Positions 1-8,840 of a stretch of 35,926 nt of DNA are shown in pieces (within the stretch, counting starts at the first letter, position 1; each line of letters begins with the position of its first letter). The position numbers and the translations under genes are program-made. Source of the stretch: CAZSMK01 sp964608095 (lineage in GTDB: Bacteria > Sumerlaeota > Sumerlaeia > MWCT01 > JAGHBZ01); contig CAZSMK010000054.1 in NCBI GenBank assembly GCA_964608095.1, positions 1-35,926 of the forward strand, given 5' to 3'. The notes under the pieces were generated by a model that saw only the letters and a list, made by a program, of their open reading frames with translations, did no database searches and had not been told where the DNA came from.

Positions 1-396
1 CCGACGGATACGCCGACTCCTACGCCTACCGATACCCCGACACCGACGCCGACGGATACGCCTACTCCAACGCCAACTGATACCCCAACGCCAACACCGA
101 CGGATACCCCAACACCTATCCCGACGGATACGCCCACGCCTACGCCAACGGATACTCCCACCCCCACACCTACTGATACCCCGACGCCAACGCCGACGGA
201 TACCCCAACACCTATCCCGACGGATACGCCTACTCCAACGCCGACCGATACCCCGACTCCGACACCAACGGATACGCCAACACCTATCCCGACGGATACG
301 CCGACTCCTACGCCTACCGATACACCGACGCCAACGCCAACTGATACGCCCACACCGATGCCAACCGATACACCGACACCCACGCCGACACCAACA
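1..396 (+). repeat. 24-bp tandem repeat coding for PTDTPTPT units
   Basis: Sixteen consecutive 24-base units from 1 to 384 each encode PTDTPTPT; in four the last residue is Ile or Met (units 5, 9, 12, 15). A final PTPT (385-396) follows. The protein period is exact, while third codon positions vary freely among Pro and Thr codons. The array continues past the left edge of the window. Confidence 0.95.
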
Positions 397-1383
397 TATC
401 TGGTACACTACACTTTCGAGACCGGTGATGAGGGATGGCAGATGTATGGTCAGGTACCGCCATACGACACGCCGATGGCGACTTCTTCAGACGGGCACAT
501 AGGCTTCTCGCCCGCAGATTCAACCAATTGTTTCTCGTACTGGTTCAGTCCGGATATCCAAATTCAGGACGGCAAACTGTATCGTAGCCGCTGGCTGGTC
601 GGTAGCTCCTCGATAATACCTGATAAAACCGTCCAGTTCCGTCTCCGCGTAAATCAGAAGGATTCATGGCAATCATGGACACGCATCGTGGAGAGTTTCG
701 ACAATCAGGCGCCCTCATTGAATAACAACAAATGGTATGATCTTTTCTTCGATCCACAAGTAACCGGTGACTACGACGACATAATTGTCCTCAGTTTCGA
801 CGTCATGAGTTTTTCATCTGTGGATGATACCAATTCATGGATATACCTCGAGGAAATGATGGTTGAGGAGACGACAATCAATGATTCGTTTGAACTGATG
901 TCGTTTGAGTTCGACGATGGAACAGAAGGTTGGAGTTTCCAGGGTGAAGTCCCGCCGTACGATACCCCGTCGAGTTTTTCAGGATCGGGTTATCTGGGTC
1001 TTAACGCCAACGGTTCTGTATACGCCTTCTCATACTGGGAAAGCCCCGATATCCTGGTTAATGACGAGGTCATCTACTGTGCGTTGTTCAATGTCAGCTC
1101 GAGTGTCCTTGACCCGGATGATGCGGTTCAATTCCGGCTACGTATAAATCAGAAGGGTGCATGGCAGGGCTGGACGCGAATTGTGGATAGTTTTAATCAG
1201 CAGGCGCCTTCGGCATCATCCGGCAAAAGCTACGGAGTAATTTTTATCCCCCAGGTGAGCGGAGCGGGTGATGATGAGGCTGTGTTCTCGTTTGACATCT
1301 TGAGCTTCTCACCTTTCGATGACGCCAACTCGTGGCTTCTTCTCGATCGCGTTACCGTGGACGATATTTCTATCTCTCCGTAA
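1..1383 (+). CDS. Surface protein, C-terminal part: PTDTPTPT stalk plus two tandem beta-type domains (5' truncated)
   Basis: The frame is open from base 1, so the N-terminus lies outside the window; 460 residues are visible, ending at TAA 1381-1383. Residues 1-132 are a Pro/Thr/Asp linker. Residues about 133-290 and 299-459 are two copies of one domain of about 155 residues. Shared landmarks are an EGW near the start, VPPYDTP, FSYW-x-SPDI, VQFRLR-x-NQK, WTRIV-x-SF-x2-QAPS, PQV-x-G-x2-DD and SFD-x2-SFS-x2-DD-x-NSW. The pattern (aromatic-rich, many Asp, no catalytic-looking motif) suggests a jelly-roll, carbohydrate-binding-like fold, but I do not recognise a named family. PT-rich linkers usually separate extracellular modules, so a secreted or surface enzyme or adhesin is inferred. 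The ATG at 358 falls inside the stalk and is not a believable start. A membrane glycosyltransferase gene follows 160 bases downstream on the same strand. Confidence 0.85.
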   Translation, partial: PTDTPTPTPTDTPTPTPTDTPTPTPTDTPTPTPTDTPTPIPTDTPTPTPTDTPTPTPTDTPTPTPTDTPTPIPTDTPTPTPTDTPTPTPTDTPTPIPTDTPTPTPTDTPTPTPTDTPTPMPTDTPTPTPTPTYLVHYTFETGDEGWQMYGQVPPYDTPMATSSDGHIGFSPADSTNCFSYWFSPDIQIQDGKLYRSRWLVGSSSIIPDKTVQFRLRVNQKDSWQSWTRIVESFDNQAPSLNNNKWYDLFFDPQVTGDYDDIIVLSFDVMSFSSVDDTNSWIYLEEMMVEETTINDSFELMSFEFDDGTEGWSFQGEVPPYDTPSSFSGSGYLGLNANGSVYAFSYWESPDILVNDEVIYCALFNVSSSVLDPDDAVQFRLRINQKGAWQGWTRIVDSFNQQAPSASSGKSYGVIFIPQVSGAGDDEAVFSFDILSFSPFDDANSWLLLDRVTVDDISISP

Positions 1384-1543
1384 TATATACGGTTAACACA
1401 AAGCCTCGAATATCCTGTTTCATTATGCACAACTGCTGTTGCAACCATTTTTCAGGGGTCTTATTTCTTATATGCTTTAACATTTGCGCGGTTTTGTTTT
1501 ATGCTTATATAAATTTTATTGAATTGAAGGATTTTACCGAGAA

Positions 1544-2959
1544 GTGAAAACGAGCAATAACAAAAAGTGGCTTCTGGTCGCTCTTCTCCTGCTTCTAATT
1601 GTCTTTAATTTGACCACCCGACTCCTCTGGGATAAATGGTATCCGGCAAAGATATACAGCGATTGTACGAACTATCTGCGACTCGCCGGAAACATTGCTG
1701 AATTCGGCGTGTACAGACAGAACAATGAACCGGAGGTTTACTGGCCCCCTCTCTGGCCCCATGCCATAGCCCTGACCCTATTAGTCGACTCGCCTCTCTT
1801 TTCAATCGACGTCCTTACTTTTGCATTACAGCTCTTAAGTGCGCTTCTTATATGGCAGATCGCCCGGATTGTAAGCCCTCATCCCCTGATTGCAACCATA
1901 CCCCTGATCTTCTTTGCACTTAATCCTTCTCACCTATTATTGTCCAACGTGTACGTGACGGAGCATCTGTTTACGTTTCTTTTCACGCTTTTTCTTTTCA
2001 TTGTTTTTAAGTTACGGAGTCAATCGATACAAAACTCCCGGGTGAAACCGGCTGGATATATGGAATCTGAAAGCGCTGAGCGGGAGGATATTAACGAGAT
2101 TACACCATCATCAAAACGCCCATGGCGCGCCGTTTTTTGGGGACTTGCCGCAGGACTTGCACTGGGAATGGCAAGCCTAACCCGTGGCATTACGCTCCCC
2201 CTTATCGCTCTCATAATTCTCTTCGCTATTTTTCGGATACGGCGAAAAGAGCTCTTCAACATCAGCCTCATCTTCTGGATAACGACGGTCGTGATCGCCC
2301 TTATACCCATAGGATGGTGGACATATAGAAACTATAGGGTCACCGGCGAGAGAATTGTGGTCAGCTCTGTCGGCGCTGAAAATTTCTGGTTCGGGAACAA
2401 CCCGAGCTGCTTTATAAACTGGCTTCCTGCTGATTCGCCTTTCAGGGATAAATATGAAGAGATGCAACCGAGTGAGCGGTATAAGGCGTGGCAGGCTGAT
2501 GCAATCCAGTTCATCAAGGCGCATCCGTTCGTTACCGTTTTCGGCTGGGTATCAAAAACATGGCGTCTCCTTTCGCCGGAAATTTACGACACCTGTTTTC
2601 ATATCGAGTTCCCGCAACAAACCGGTGTCCAGGGTTTTTTCGTCTGGCGTGCGTTTAACCAGCTGATATGGCTTGTAACCATTGTCGGATTTATTGTCTT
2701 TGTCGTCCTTCACCTCTTCATCCCGGTTGAAACACCCGCACTTTACGATAAAGGAGCGGTAAATCTCATTCTTCTACTTATACTCTTGTGGATTGTACTC
2801 CATGCAATTACACTCGGCCATCCCCGTTACCGCTACCCGATGGAACATTTTTTCTGGATGCTATCGGTGCTTGGGTACCTGAAAATTCAGGCGGTGCGAA
2901 AGCAATTGAAAGTCTTCCCCGAAGTGATACAAATAGATAATGATAATGATATGGGATAA
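1544..2959 (+). CDS. GT39/ArnT-like polytopic membrane glycosyltransferase
   Basis: This is a 471-residue multi-pass membrane protein with a GTG start at 1544; the previous ATG-frame is closed and the hydrophobic N-terminus follows directly. The first membrane helix spans residues 9-24. The first periplasmic loop has IYSDCTNYLRLA around Asp40, the position where GT-C enzymes of the ArnT/PMT group carry a catalytic acidic residue followed by a Tyr and LA. A later loop holds GERIVVSSVGAENFWFGNNP (residues about 266-285), a pattern typical of bacterial GT39-like proteins. About ten membrane segments follow in total, with a long charged loop near residues 165-190. Such enzymes transfer sugars from polyprenyl-phosphate donors on the outer face of the inner membrane. 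The acceptor is unknown. The gene could serve the surface protein encoded just upstream, but that is context only. The ribosome binding site is weak. Confidence 0.8.
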   Translation: MKTSNNKKWLLVALLLLLIVFNLTTRLLWDKWYPAKIYSDCTNYLRLAGNIAEFGVYRQNNEPEVYWPPLWPHAIALTLLVDSPLFSIDVLTFALQLLSALLIWQIARIVSPHPLIATIPLIFFALNPSHLLLSNVYVTEHLFTFLFTLFLFIVFKLRSQSIQNSRVKPAGYMESESAEREDINEITPSSKRPWRAVFWGLAAGLALGMASLTRGITLPLIALIILFAIFRIRRKELFNISLIFWITTVVIALIPIGWWTYRNYRVTGERIVVSSVGAENFWFGNNPSCFINWLPADSPFRDKYEEMQPSERYKAWQADAIQFIKAHPFVTVFGWVSKTWRLLSPEIYDTCFHIEFPQQTGVQGFFVWRAFNQLIWLVTIVGFIVFVVLHLFIPVETPALYDKGAVNLILLLILLWIVLHAITLGHPRYRYPMEHFFWMLSVLGYLKIQAVRKQLKVFPEVIQIDNDNDMG

Positions 2960-3110
2960 CGAGTGATAGTGTGTGTCCTTGAGGATTTCTTGTCGTTAAC
3001 TACATTTGAAAGAAGTCAAGAGCATGACAGTGGGAAGAGGCAACAGGTAGAGAGAAAATTTAAACTAAAGAATCTATAACCAAACTGTAAACTGAAGGTC
3101 TGACCCTCTT

Positions 3111-4913
3111 ATGGATAGGCGGGTTAAAATAATCGGCAGATATATCGGGCGATATAAACCCGGCTATATCATTGGCCTATGCGCCCTTGTGGTGACGGAT
3201 ATTTTTATGTTGCTCCGACCACGCGTGATAGGCAACGCCATTGACTCTATCCCAATGCCCAAGCCGCCACATCCGCTGGTTTGGTACGTTGCTTTATTCA
3301 TGGGGCTTGTGATAGTTGAAAATATCTTCCGCATACTGTGGCGTTTTATGTTGATGGGCTCATCGCGCAAGATCGAGCGCGATCTGCTGAACGATTTCTT
3401 TTCTCATCTTCTGCGATTGGACCCACGATTTTATGACCGGACACCGACCGGCGATCTTATGGCGCGTGCCACCAATGATGTCGCCAGTATTCGCATGTTG
3501 CTCGGTCCGGGTATCATGGCGCTTTTCGATGCTGTGGTGGTTTCCACCATTACGCTTTTTTTCATGCTCTCCGTCAGTCCCATGTTGACACTGTACGCGC
3601 TTCTTCCCCTTCCTTTGCTTACCTTAATTCTCAGCTATCTGCTTCGCAAGGTTCACAACGCCTATGATAAGGTTCAGGAACAATTCTCGACCATCTCGGC
3701 AACCGCTCAGGAGAGTATAAGCGGAATAAGGGTTGTCAAGGCGCATAACCGTGAAGAGGTTGAGACCAGGAATTTTGACAGGGTCACTACGGATTACGTG
3801 CATAACTATATGTATTTGACAAAATTCGAGTCAGGGATAGAACCGGTCATCGTCTTAACCACGGGAATCGGCGCGGTCATCACGCTGTTTGCGGGCGGTA
3901 ACGCTGTGATAGCGGGAAGGATATCGCTCGGTGAACTGGTCGAGTTTTTCCTTTATCTCATGATGTTAACCTGGCCCGTCATTGCGGTCGGGTGGGCGAC
4001 GAACCTGTGGCAGCGAGGGTTCGCCTCACTTCGGCGCGTTCAGAAAATTATGGAAGAGCAACCCACTATCGACGTCCCTGTACAAACAACAGCTGTCTCA
4101 TTCAAAGAACCTCATGAAAAGGCTACCATACGCGAAGATTCAAGTACTGAATTTGAATCTGGGGATCTCTATCTTAGAAATGTTTCGTTTCGCTATAACC
4201 CACAGGGACCTGACGTTCTCAAAAACATTACCTTGAAGATAGAACAGGGCAGTATCCTGGGAATCGTGGGACCCATGGGAAGCGGTAAAACAACCCTTTT
4301 GAATCTGATCGGGAGACTTTACGATCCCACCGAAGGACAGGTGCTCATTAACGGCGTTGATATAAGAGAAATTCCTGTTTATGAACTCAGGGAACATATT
4401 GCTTTTGTTTTTCAGGAGCCGTTTCTGTTCTCGCGTTCACTCAAAGAAAATATCAACTTAGGCTTATCGCACGATTCCTTGAATGAAGAGGAAATCATGC
4501 AGACGTTGAAGCTGGCTGCATTGCATCATGAGGTACGACGCTTTTCCGAGGGGCTTGATACACGGATAGGAGAGCGCGGCGTCACCCTTTCGGGTGGACA
4601 AAAACAGAGGATGACGATAGCGCGGGCGATGGCGCGAGATTCCAGCATCCTTATTCTCGACGATACGCTCTCCAGTGTAGATACTGACACCGAGGAAAAG
4701 ATTATCAAAAATTTGCGCTCCTATGGAAAAGGCAGGACTAATATCATAGTATCACACCGGATTTCTTCGGTAAAAGATGCGGATAAGATAATCGTACTCA
4801 TAAACGGCGAGGTAGTTGAGCGAGGCAGTCATGAACAACTGCTCCGAAACAAGGGGTTTTATTACCGTCTTTACGAGCAACAAAGATTGCAAGAAAAGAT
4901 AGAGGGAATGTGA
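3111..4913 (+). CDS. ABC exporter half-transporter with degenerate catalytic site (BmrC/YheI/TM287-like)
   Basis: This 600-residue protein has an N-terminal type-I exporter membrane domain (six helices, residues about 15-310) and a C-terminal nucleotide-binding domain. The latter shows Walker A GPMGSGKTT with Lys393, a Q-loop FQEPF, a canonical signature LSGGQKQ, Walker B ILILD followed by Asp518 where the catalytic Glu normally stands, and the switch His in IVSHR. The Glu-to-Asp change is the known hallmark of the non-catalytic subunit in heterodimeric exporters such as TM287/288 and BmrC/BmrD. The next gene supplies the complementary subunit 22 bases downstream, so a heterodimer in the inner membrane is inferred. 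The substrate may be a drug or a lipid-like compound and cannot be told from sequence. The ATG at 3111 is preceded by only a weak GAAGG. A linker of about 35 residues between the membrane domain and NBD is rich in charged residues. Confidence 0.93.
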   Translation: MDRRVKIIGRYIGRYKPGYIIGLCALVVTDIFMLLRPRVIGNAIDSIPMPKPPHPLVWYVALFMGLVIVENIFRILWRFMLMGSSRKIERDLLNDFFSHLLRLDPRFYDRTPTGDLMARATNDVASIRMLLGPGIMALFDAVVVSTITLFFMLSVSPMLTLYALLPLPLLTLILSYLLRKVHNAYDKVQEQFSTISATAQESISGIRVVKAHNREEVETRNFDRVTTDYVHNYMYLTKFESGIEPVIVLTTGIGAVITLFAGGNAVIAGRISLGELVEFFLYLMMLTWPVIAVGWATNLWQRGFASLRRVQKIMEEQPTIDVPVQTTAVSFKEPHEKATIREDSSTEFESGDLYLRNVSFRYNPQGPDVLKNITLKIEQGSILGIVGPMGSGKTTLLNLIGRLYDPTEGQVLINGVDIREIPVYELREHIAFVFQEPFLFSRSLKENINLGLSHDSLNEEEIMQTLKLAALHHEVRRFSEGLDTRIGERGVTLSGGQKQRMTIARAMARDSSILILDDTLSSVDTDTEEKIIKNLRSYGKGRTNIIVSHRISSVKDADKIIVLINGEVVERGSHEQLLRNKGFYYRLYEQQRLQEKIEGM

Positions 4914-4931
4914 CGTCAAGGGAATGTGACG
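4903..4931 (+). repeat. 13-bp tandem duplication at the ABC gene junction
   Basis: AGGGAATGTGACG occurs at 4903-4915 and again at 4919-4931. The TGA stop of the first exporter gene lies in copy one, and the start of the second gene lies five bases after copy two. It looks like a small local duplication; no function is evident. Confidence 0.7.
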
Positions 4932-4935
4932 CGGA

Positions 4936-6732
4936 ATGCATCATTACGCCGGCATAACACTTGAAGAGCATCAAAAGGTAGATGTTAAAAAGGATTACAA
5001 GATCCTCTTTCGCCTGGTTCGATATGTAGGACCTTACAAGATGGGTGTTGTGATTGCCGTAGGGCTGTTGTTGATAATTTCGGGGCTCGAACTCGCCGCC
5101 CCCTACATTACAAAAATCGCCATTGACGAAGCGATTATTCAGTTTGACCGTCACAAACTCGCCCTACTGATGGCATTATACCTGGGCACAATTCTAACCC
5201 TCGGTATATGCAACTACATCCAGAAATATATGGTCAACCACATCGGGCAGCGGATTATGCACGATCTGGCGATGGATCTTTTTACTCACCTCCAGCGCTT
5301 ATCTCTCTCCTTTTATAACAAACATCCCGTCGGTAGGATAGTAACGCGCCTCACCAACGATATCCAGAGCTTACAAGAACTTTTCACCAGTGGTGTGGTT
5401 GCCGTGTTCAGCGATGTGTTCATTCTCGCCGCTATCATTGGAATGATGTTGTTTCTGAATGTGAAGTTGACACTGGTAACCCTGATCGGTATGCCGATTA
5501 TTCTGGTGATCTCCACGTTTTTCCGCCGTGCCATCCGAAAAACATACGATCAGATTCGGATAAAGATTGCGCGCCTTAACGCATTCCTCAACGAAAACAT
5601 AACCGGCATAAAAGTCGTCCAGCTCTTTAACGCACAGAAAGAGAGTATGGAAGAATTCAGCGGACTTTCCCGGGATTACATGAAATTGTGGTTGAAAACC
5701 GTGGGATATATTTCTCTGTTTTTCCCTTTTATATCCCTTATGGGCGGAGTGATGACAGCATTGGTGATATGGTACGGCGGCAGCCAGGTCATTCGCGATG
5801 CATTGACCTTTGGGAGTCTTGTCGCCTTTCTCCAATATGTCCAGAGACTTATCCACCCTCTTCACCGGTTGAGCGAACGCTACAATGTTTTTCTTGCCGC
5901 GATTGCTTCCGCCCGGAAGGTATTCGACATGATGGATTCACAGGAAATGATACCCGAGCCGGAAACGCCTTTGCCCATCCACCAATTGAAACATACCGTT
6001 GAGTTCCGTAACGTCTCCTTCTCCTATCATCCCTCGGAACCCATACTCAAAAATGTGTCCTTCACCATCGGCAAAAACGAAAAAGTGGCTATTGTCGGCG
6101 CGACCGGTGCGGGAAAAACAACCATCATTAATCTCCTCTACCGATTTTATGACGTTGACGAAGGAGAGATACTGATTGATGGGAGGAATATTAAAGAATA
6201 CGATATCAAGGAGTTACGAAGAAACTTCGGTCTTGTACAACAGGATGTGTTTCTTTTCTCCGGTACCATACTCGAGAACGTCCGACTTGGTGATCCATCA
6301 ATCGGATATGAAGAAGTGCAGAATGCATCGAAATTGGTAAAAGCGCATGAGTTGATCGAGCGTTTGCCGGAGAAATACAATACCGTTCTGGGTGAAAGAG
6401 GAACGGGACTATCGACCGGTGAGAAACAGCTTCTTGCATTTGCGCGAACTGTTGCCATGAATCCACGCATAATGCTGGTGCTTGATGAGGCGACTTCGAA
6501 TATTGATTCGGAAACTGAACGCCTTATCCAGGAGGGGATGATGAATATGCTCAAGGATCGCACCGCTCTTATCATTGCTCATCGCCTTTCTACTATACGT
6601 CAAGCCACCAGGATTATTGTCCTTCACAAGGGAGAAATCCGCGAAATCGGTACCCACGATGAGCTTATTCAGCATAAAGGTGTTTATTATAACCTTTACC
6701 AGATGCAATTCGCCCTTCTAAAAGCCGAGTAA
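4936..6732 (+). CDS. ABC exporter half-transporter, catalytic partner (BmrD/YheH/TM288-like)
   Basis: This 598-residue protein is a second type-I exporter half with a membrane domain (residues about 30-330) and an NBD. Walker A is GATGAGKTT, and Walker B LVLD is followed by the catalytic Glu518. The signature is LSTGEKQ, with Thr494 in place of the usual second Gly, and the switch His is in IIAHR. In asymmetric exporters the degenerate ATP site is built from the Walker motifs of the Asp-bearing subunit and the altered signature of the other. That is exactly the pairing seen here, while the consensus site uses this Glu518 with the LSGGQ of the first subunit. The N-terminal stretch before the first helix (ITLEEHQ, then a basic patch) resembles YheH-type subunits. 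The gene is probably co-transcribed with the upstream half. It converges with the batA-like gene on the other strand, 64 bases away. Confidence 0.93.
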   Translation: MHHYAGITLEEHQKVDVKKDYKILFRLVRYVGPYKMGVVIAVGLLLIISGLELAAPYITKIAIDEAIIQFDRHKLALLMALYLGTILTLGICNYIQKYMVNHIGQRIMHDLAMDLFTHLQRLSLSFYNKHPVGRIVTRLTNDIQSLQELFTSGVVAVFSDVFILAAIIGMMLFLNVKLTLVTLIGMPIILVISTFFRRAIRKTYDQIRIKIARLNAFLNENITGIKVVQLFNAQKESMEEFSGLSRDYMKLWLKTVGYISLFFPFISLMGGVMTALVIWYGGSQVIRDALTFGSLVAFLQYVQRLIHPLHRLSERYNVFLAAIASARKVFDMMDSQEMIPEPETPLPIHQLKHTVEFRNVSFSYHPSEPILKNVSFTIGKNEKVAIVGATGAGKTTIINLLYRFYDVDEGEILIDGRNIKEYDIKELRRNFGLVQQDVFLFSGTILENVRLGDPSIGYEEVQNASKLVKAHELIERLPEKYNTVLGERGTGLSTGEKQLLAFARTVAMNPRIMLVLDEATSNIDSETERLIQEGMMNMLKDRTALIIAHRLSTIRQATRIIVLHKGEIREIGTHDELIQHKGVYYNLYQMQFALLKAE

Positions 6733-6796
6733 AACCTCTTCTGGTTTGGTCTTTATCTGACAACGCCATTGTTCTTGGTCGTGGGGTATTACAATC

Positions 6797-7783
6797 TCAA
6801 GGTAAAAAGACAAAACGAGTAGCGGTAAGCAAAACCTCGAGAAGAAGTAGAATCAGGGCAGGCAGAATGAAAAAGTGCATTCGTTCGTCGAAGAACCGAT
6901 GTTCCTTGAATTCAATTCTGGTCTTTTCGAGTTCGTCGATTTCCTGGTAAATAGCCTCGAGTTTTTTTTCCGAGGTTGCACGAAAGTATTTTCCACCCGT
7001 CTGATCCGCAATTTGGGTCAGGGTTTCTTCATCTATATGAACCGGTTGCATCATATATCGAATTCCGAATGGCGTCCGAACAGGGATTCGTGCCGTACCC
7101 TCACTTCCGACACCTATCGTATAGACACGTATTCCCAGCGCCTCCGCCATCTCAGCCGAGGTAAGCGGCTCGATTTTCCCTGCGTTATTTTCGCCATCGG
7201 TCAGGAGGATAATCACTTTGCTCTCCGCCTTACTATCCTGGAGTTTTTTTACGCTATGGGCAAGCGCCATACCTATGGCGGTTGAGTTACCATCCACGAC
7301 ATCGAATTCAATACTATCCAGAAACTGACGGACAACCTGATAATCCAGTGTCAGCGGACAGAGGAGAAAATTGGTGGTGGCAAAGACCATTACTGCAAGT
7401 CGGTCGCCCTTTCTGCCTTCAATGAATTCGACCACCACGCGTTTCGCCGCCTCGAGACGGTTTGGTTCAAAATCAGTGGCTTTCATACTATAAGAAACGT
7501 CGATCGCCAGAACTATGTCGATACCGGTCGAGAAGATTTCAGTCTCATCCCATCCATATTGAGGTTGCGCCATGGCGATTACGAGAAGCACGAGAGCCAG
7601 TACCCGAAGCACGCGGGGAAGCCAGGAAATTCGTTGCAAGAATGAAGGACGGATGCTCTTAAAATTGCGAAGCGACGAGAAACGAATGGTCGCCTGAATC
7701 CGGTGTGGTTTTATGAAGAATACATACGCGACACCGGCTATGAGGAACAAGAGAAGCAGGTATAGAGGACTGGCTAAACGCAT
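6797..7783 (-). CDS. batA: BatA-type VWA domain membrane protein
   Basis: This 328-residue protein has two N-terminal membrane helices (residues about 4-24 and 58-75), a von Willebrand factor A domain (about 88-270) and a C-terminal helix near the end, the classic BatA layout. The MIDAS metal site is complete: DVSYS, the Thr in GNSTAIG and the Asp in LLTDGENNAG. The ribosome binding site AAGGGA sits eight bases before ATG 7783. It is the last gene of a minus-strand trio with a BatD-like protein and a DUF58 protein. Bat proteins work with MoxR-type AAA ATPases in envelope stress or metal-dependent assembly; the precise role is unknown even in well-studied species. The name rests on architecture and neighbours. 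Confidence 0.88.
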   Translation of the reverse strand: MRLASPLYLLLLFLIAGVAYVFFIKPHRIQATIRFSSLRNFKSIRPSFLQRISWLPRVLRVLALVLLVIAMAQPQYGWDETEIFSTGIDIVLAIDVSYSMKATDFEPNRLEAAKRVVVEFIEGRKGDRLAVMVFATTNFLLCPLTLDYQVVRQFLDSIEFDVVDGNSTAIGMALAHSVKKLQDSKAESKVIILLTDGENNAGKIEPLTSAEMAEALGIRVYTIGVGSEGTARIPVRTPFGIRYMMQPVHIDEETLTQIADQTGGKYFRATSEKKLEAIYQEIDELEKTRIEFKEHRFFDERMHFFILPALILLLLEVLLTATRFVFLP

Positions 7784-7844
7784 TGTGTTATCCCTTTATC
7801 AGATATTTGCGGACTCCTTTCTAAGCTCTCTATGTTCCATTCGC

Positions 7845-8834
7845 TCATGCAGTCTCCATTGATACCGTCGTTGATTCCTTTTCCGGCGTAGTCATGAGCA
7901 CAATCGAGCGCGCATCGGCGACGATTTTTTCCTGACGCTCTTCAGAAGGAATAAATTTGGCGAACTTGACCATATCGCATTCTGAAAGAAAATTCTCTAT
8001 AATGCCTACGATTTCCTCGTTCAACAGTGAATGCCCGCTACTTCTCAAGGCGTATACAAGCTCGAAGCTCGTCATATCGACTGCATTGACACCGAATCTC
8101 CTCCCCAAATAGATGCGTATAATATCAGCCGCTTCAGAAAAATATTCTTTTATCTTGCCTTTCCGGAGCAAATCGGAGGTTTCCAATGCGTGGAGATGCT
8201 CGAGGGCAACCTTCTCGGGCGGTTCCAGAAGTTCATGTGCAATTTCCTCTTCTACGCCTTTTTTACGAAGGAACCGTCGCCATACATACCATGTAATCAA
8301 AGCAATAATCAAAAACGCAGCAATCGCCGCCGACAACAAGTAAAGGTGTGTATAATCAGGCGGAATTTCCACGGGAGGTTTTAATGGGCGTGGGCGCAGG
8401 TTCTCCTCATTCGCGGGCAGAAGGCTCTGAACAGTTACCTTGACAGGAACCGAGCTTGCCGTTTTTTCCTCGTTATCGCTCCCTTTATAACGGACAATAA
8501 ACGGTGGGATATCGTGTTCACCTGTTTCGAAAGCCATGAGATCATACGTGTATATTCGCTTGAGATCTCCCTCAGATGTTCTTGAATCAACGGGTGGATA
8601 GGTTTTGATTAGGTGAAAAACTCCGAAGGTATCGGCGAGGGAAACATCCTGAAGGTCTAATTCTGGAGACCATTTCACCACGACTGAGTATTTGATAATA
8701 TCGCCGACGCGGACGGTGTCGTTGTTTACACTTGCCGTAATCGTAATAGGCTCGGTAGCGAAAGCGGCTGAGCATGTCCACAGAACGGCAAGAATCAAAG
8801 CCGCTGAAGAGTCAATATGTGAGGCAATTTTCAT
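7845..8834 (-). CDS. BatD-like / DUF4381-type membrane protein of the Bat cluster
   Basis: This is a protein of 329 residues if it starts at ATG 8834; a TTG at 8840 would add two residues. A signal peptide covers about residues 1-28 (hydrophobic ALILAVLW, then AFA). Next comes a beta-rich extracytoplasmic domain (about 30-150) with the VRVGD-x-IKYSV pattern seen in BatD-like proteins. A membrane helix lies at about 168-192, ending in basic WRRFLRKK, and a cytosolic helical tail of about 120 residues follows. The tail motif (EYFSEAADIIRIYLGRRFG, then DMVKFAKF) matches the C-terminal region of DUF4381-type proteins encoded beside DUF58 and BatA. The start codon lies six bases after the DUF58 stop, so translational coupling is likely. 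There is no recognisable catalytic motif; a scaffold between the two VWA-type neighbours is inferred. Confidence 0.75.
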   Translation of the reverse strand: MKIASHIDSSAALILAVLWTCSAAFATEPITITASVNNDTVRVGDIIKYSVVVKWSPELDLQDVSLADTFGVFHLIKTYPPVDSRTSEGDLKRIYTYDLMAFETGEHDIPPFIVRYKGSDNEEKTASSVPVKVTVQSLLPANEENLRPRPLKPPVEIPPDYTHLYLLSAAIAAFLIIALITWYVWRRFLRKKGVEEEIAHELLEPPEKVALEHLHALETSDLLRKGKIKEYFSEAADIIRIYLGRRFGVNAVDMTSFELVYALRSSGHSLLNEEIVGIIENFLSECDMVKFAKFIPSEERQEKIVADARSIVLMTTPEKESTTVSMETA

Positions 8835-8840
8835 GAACAA

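Noticed and set aside
358..1383. ATG 358 as a genuine gene start
   Set aside because: It lies within the PTD repeat array and the same frame is open to base 1, so it is an internal Met in a variant repeat unit.
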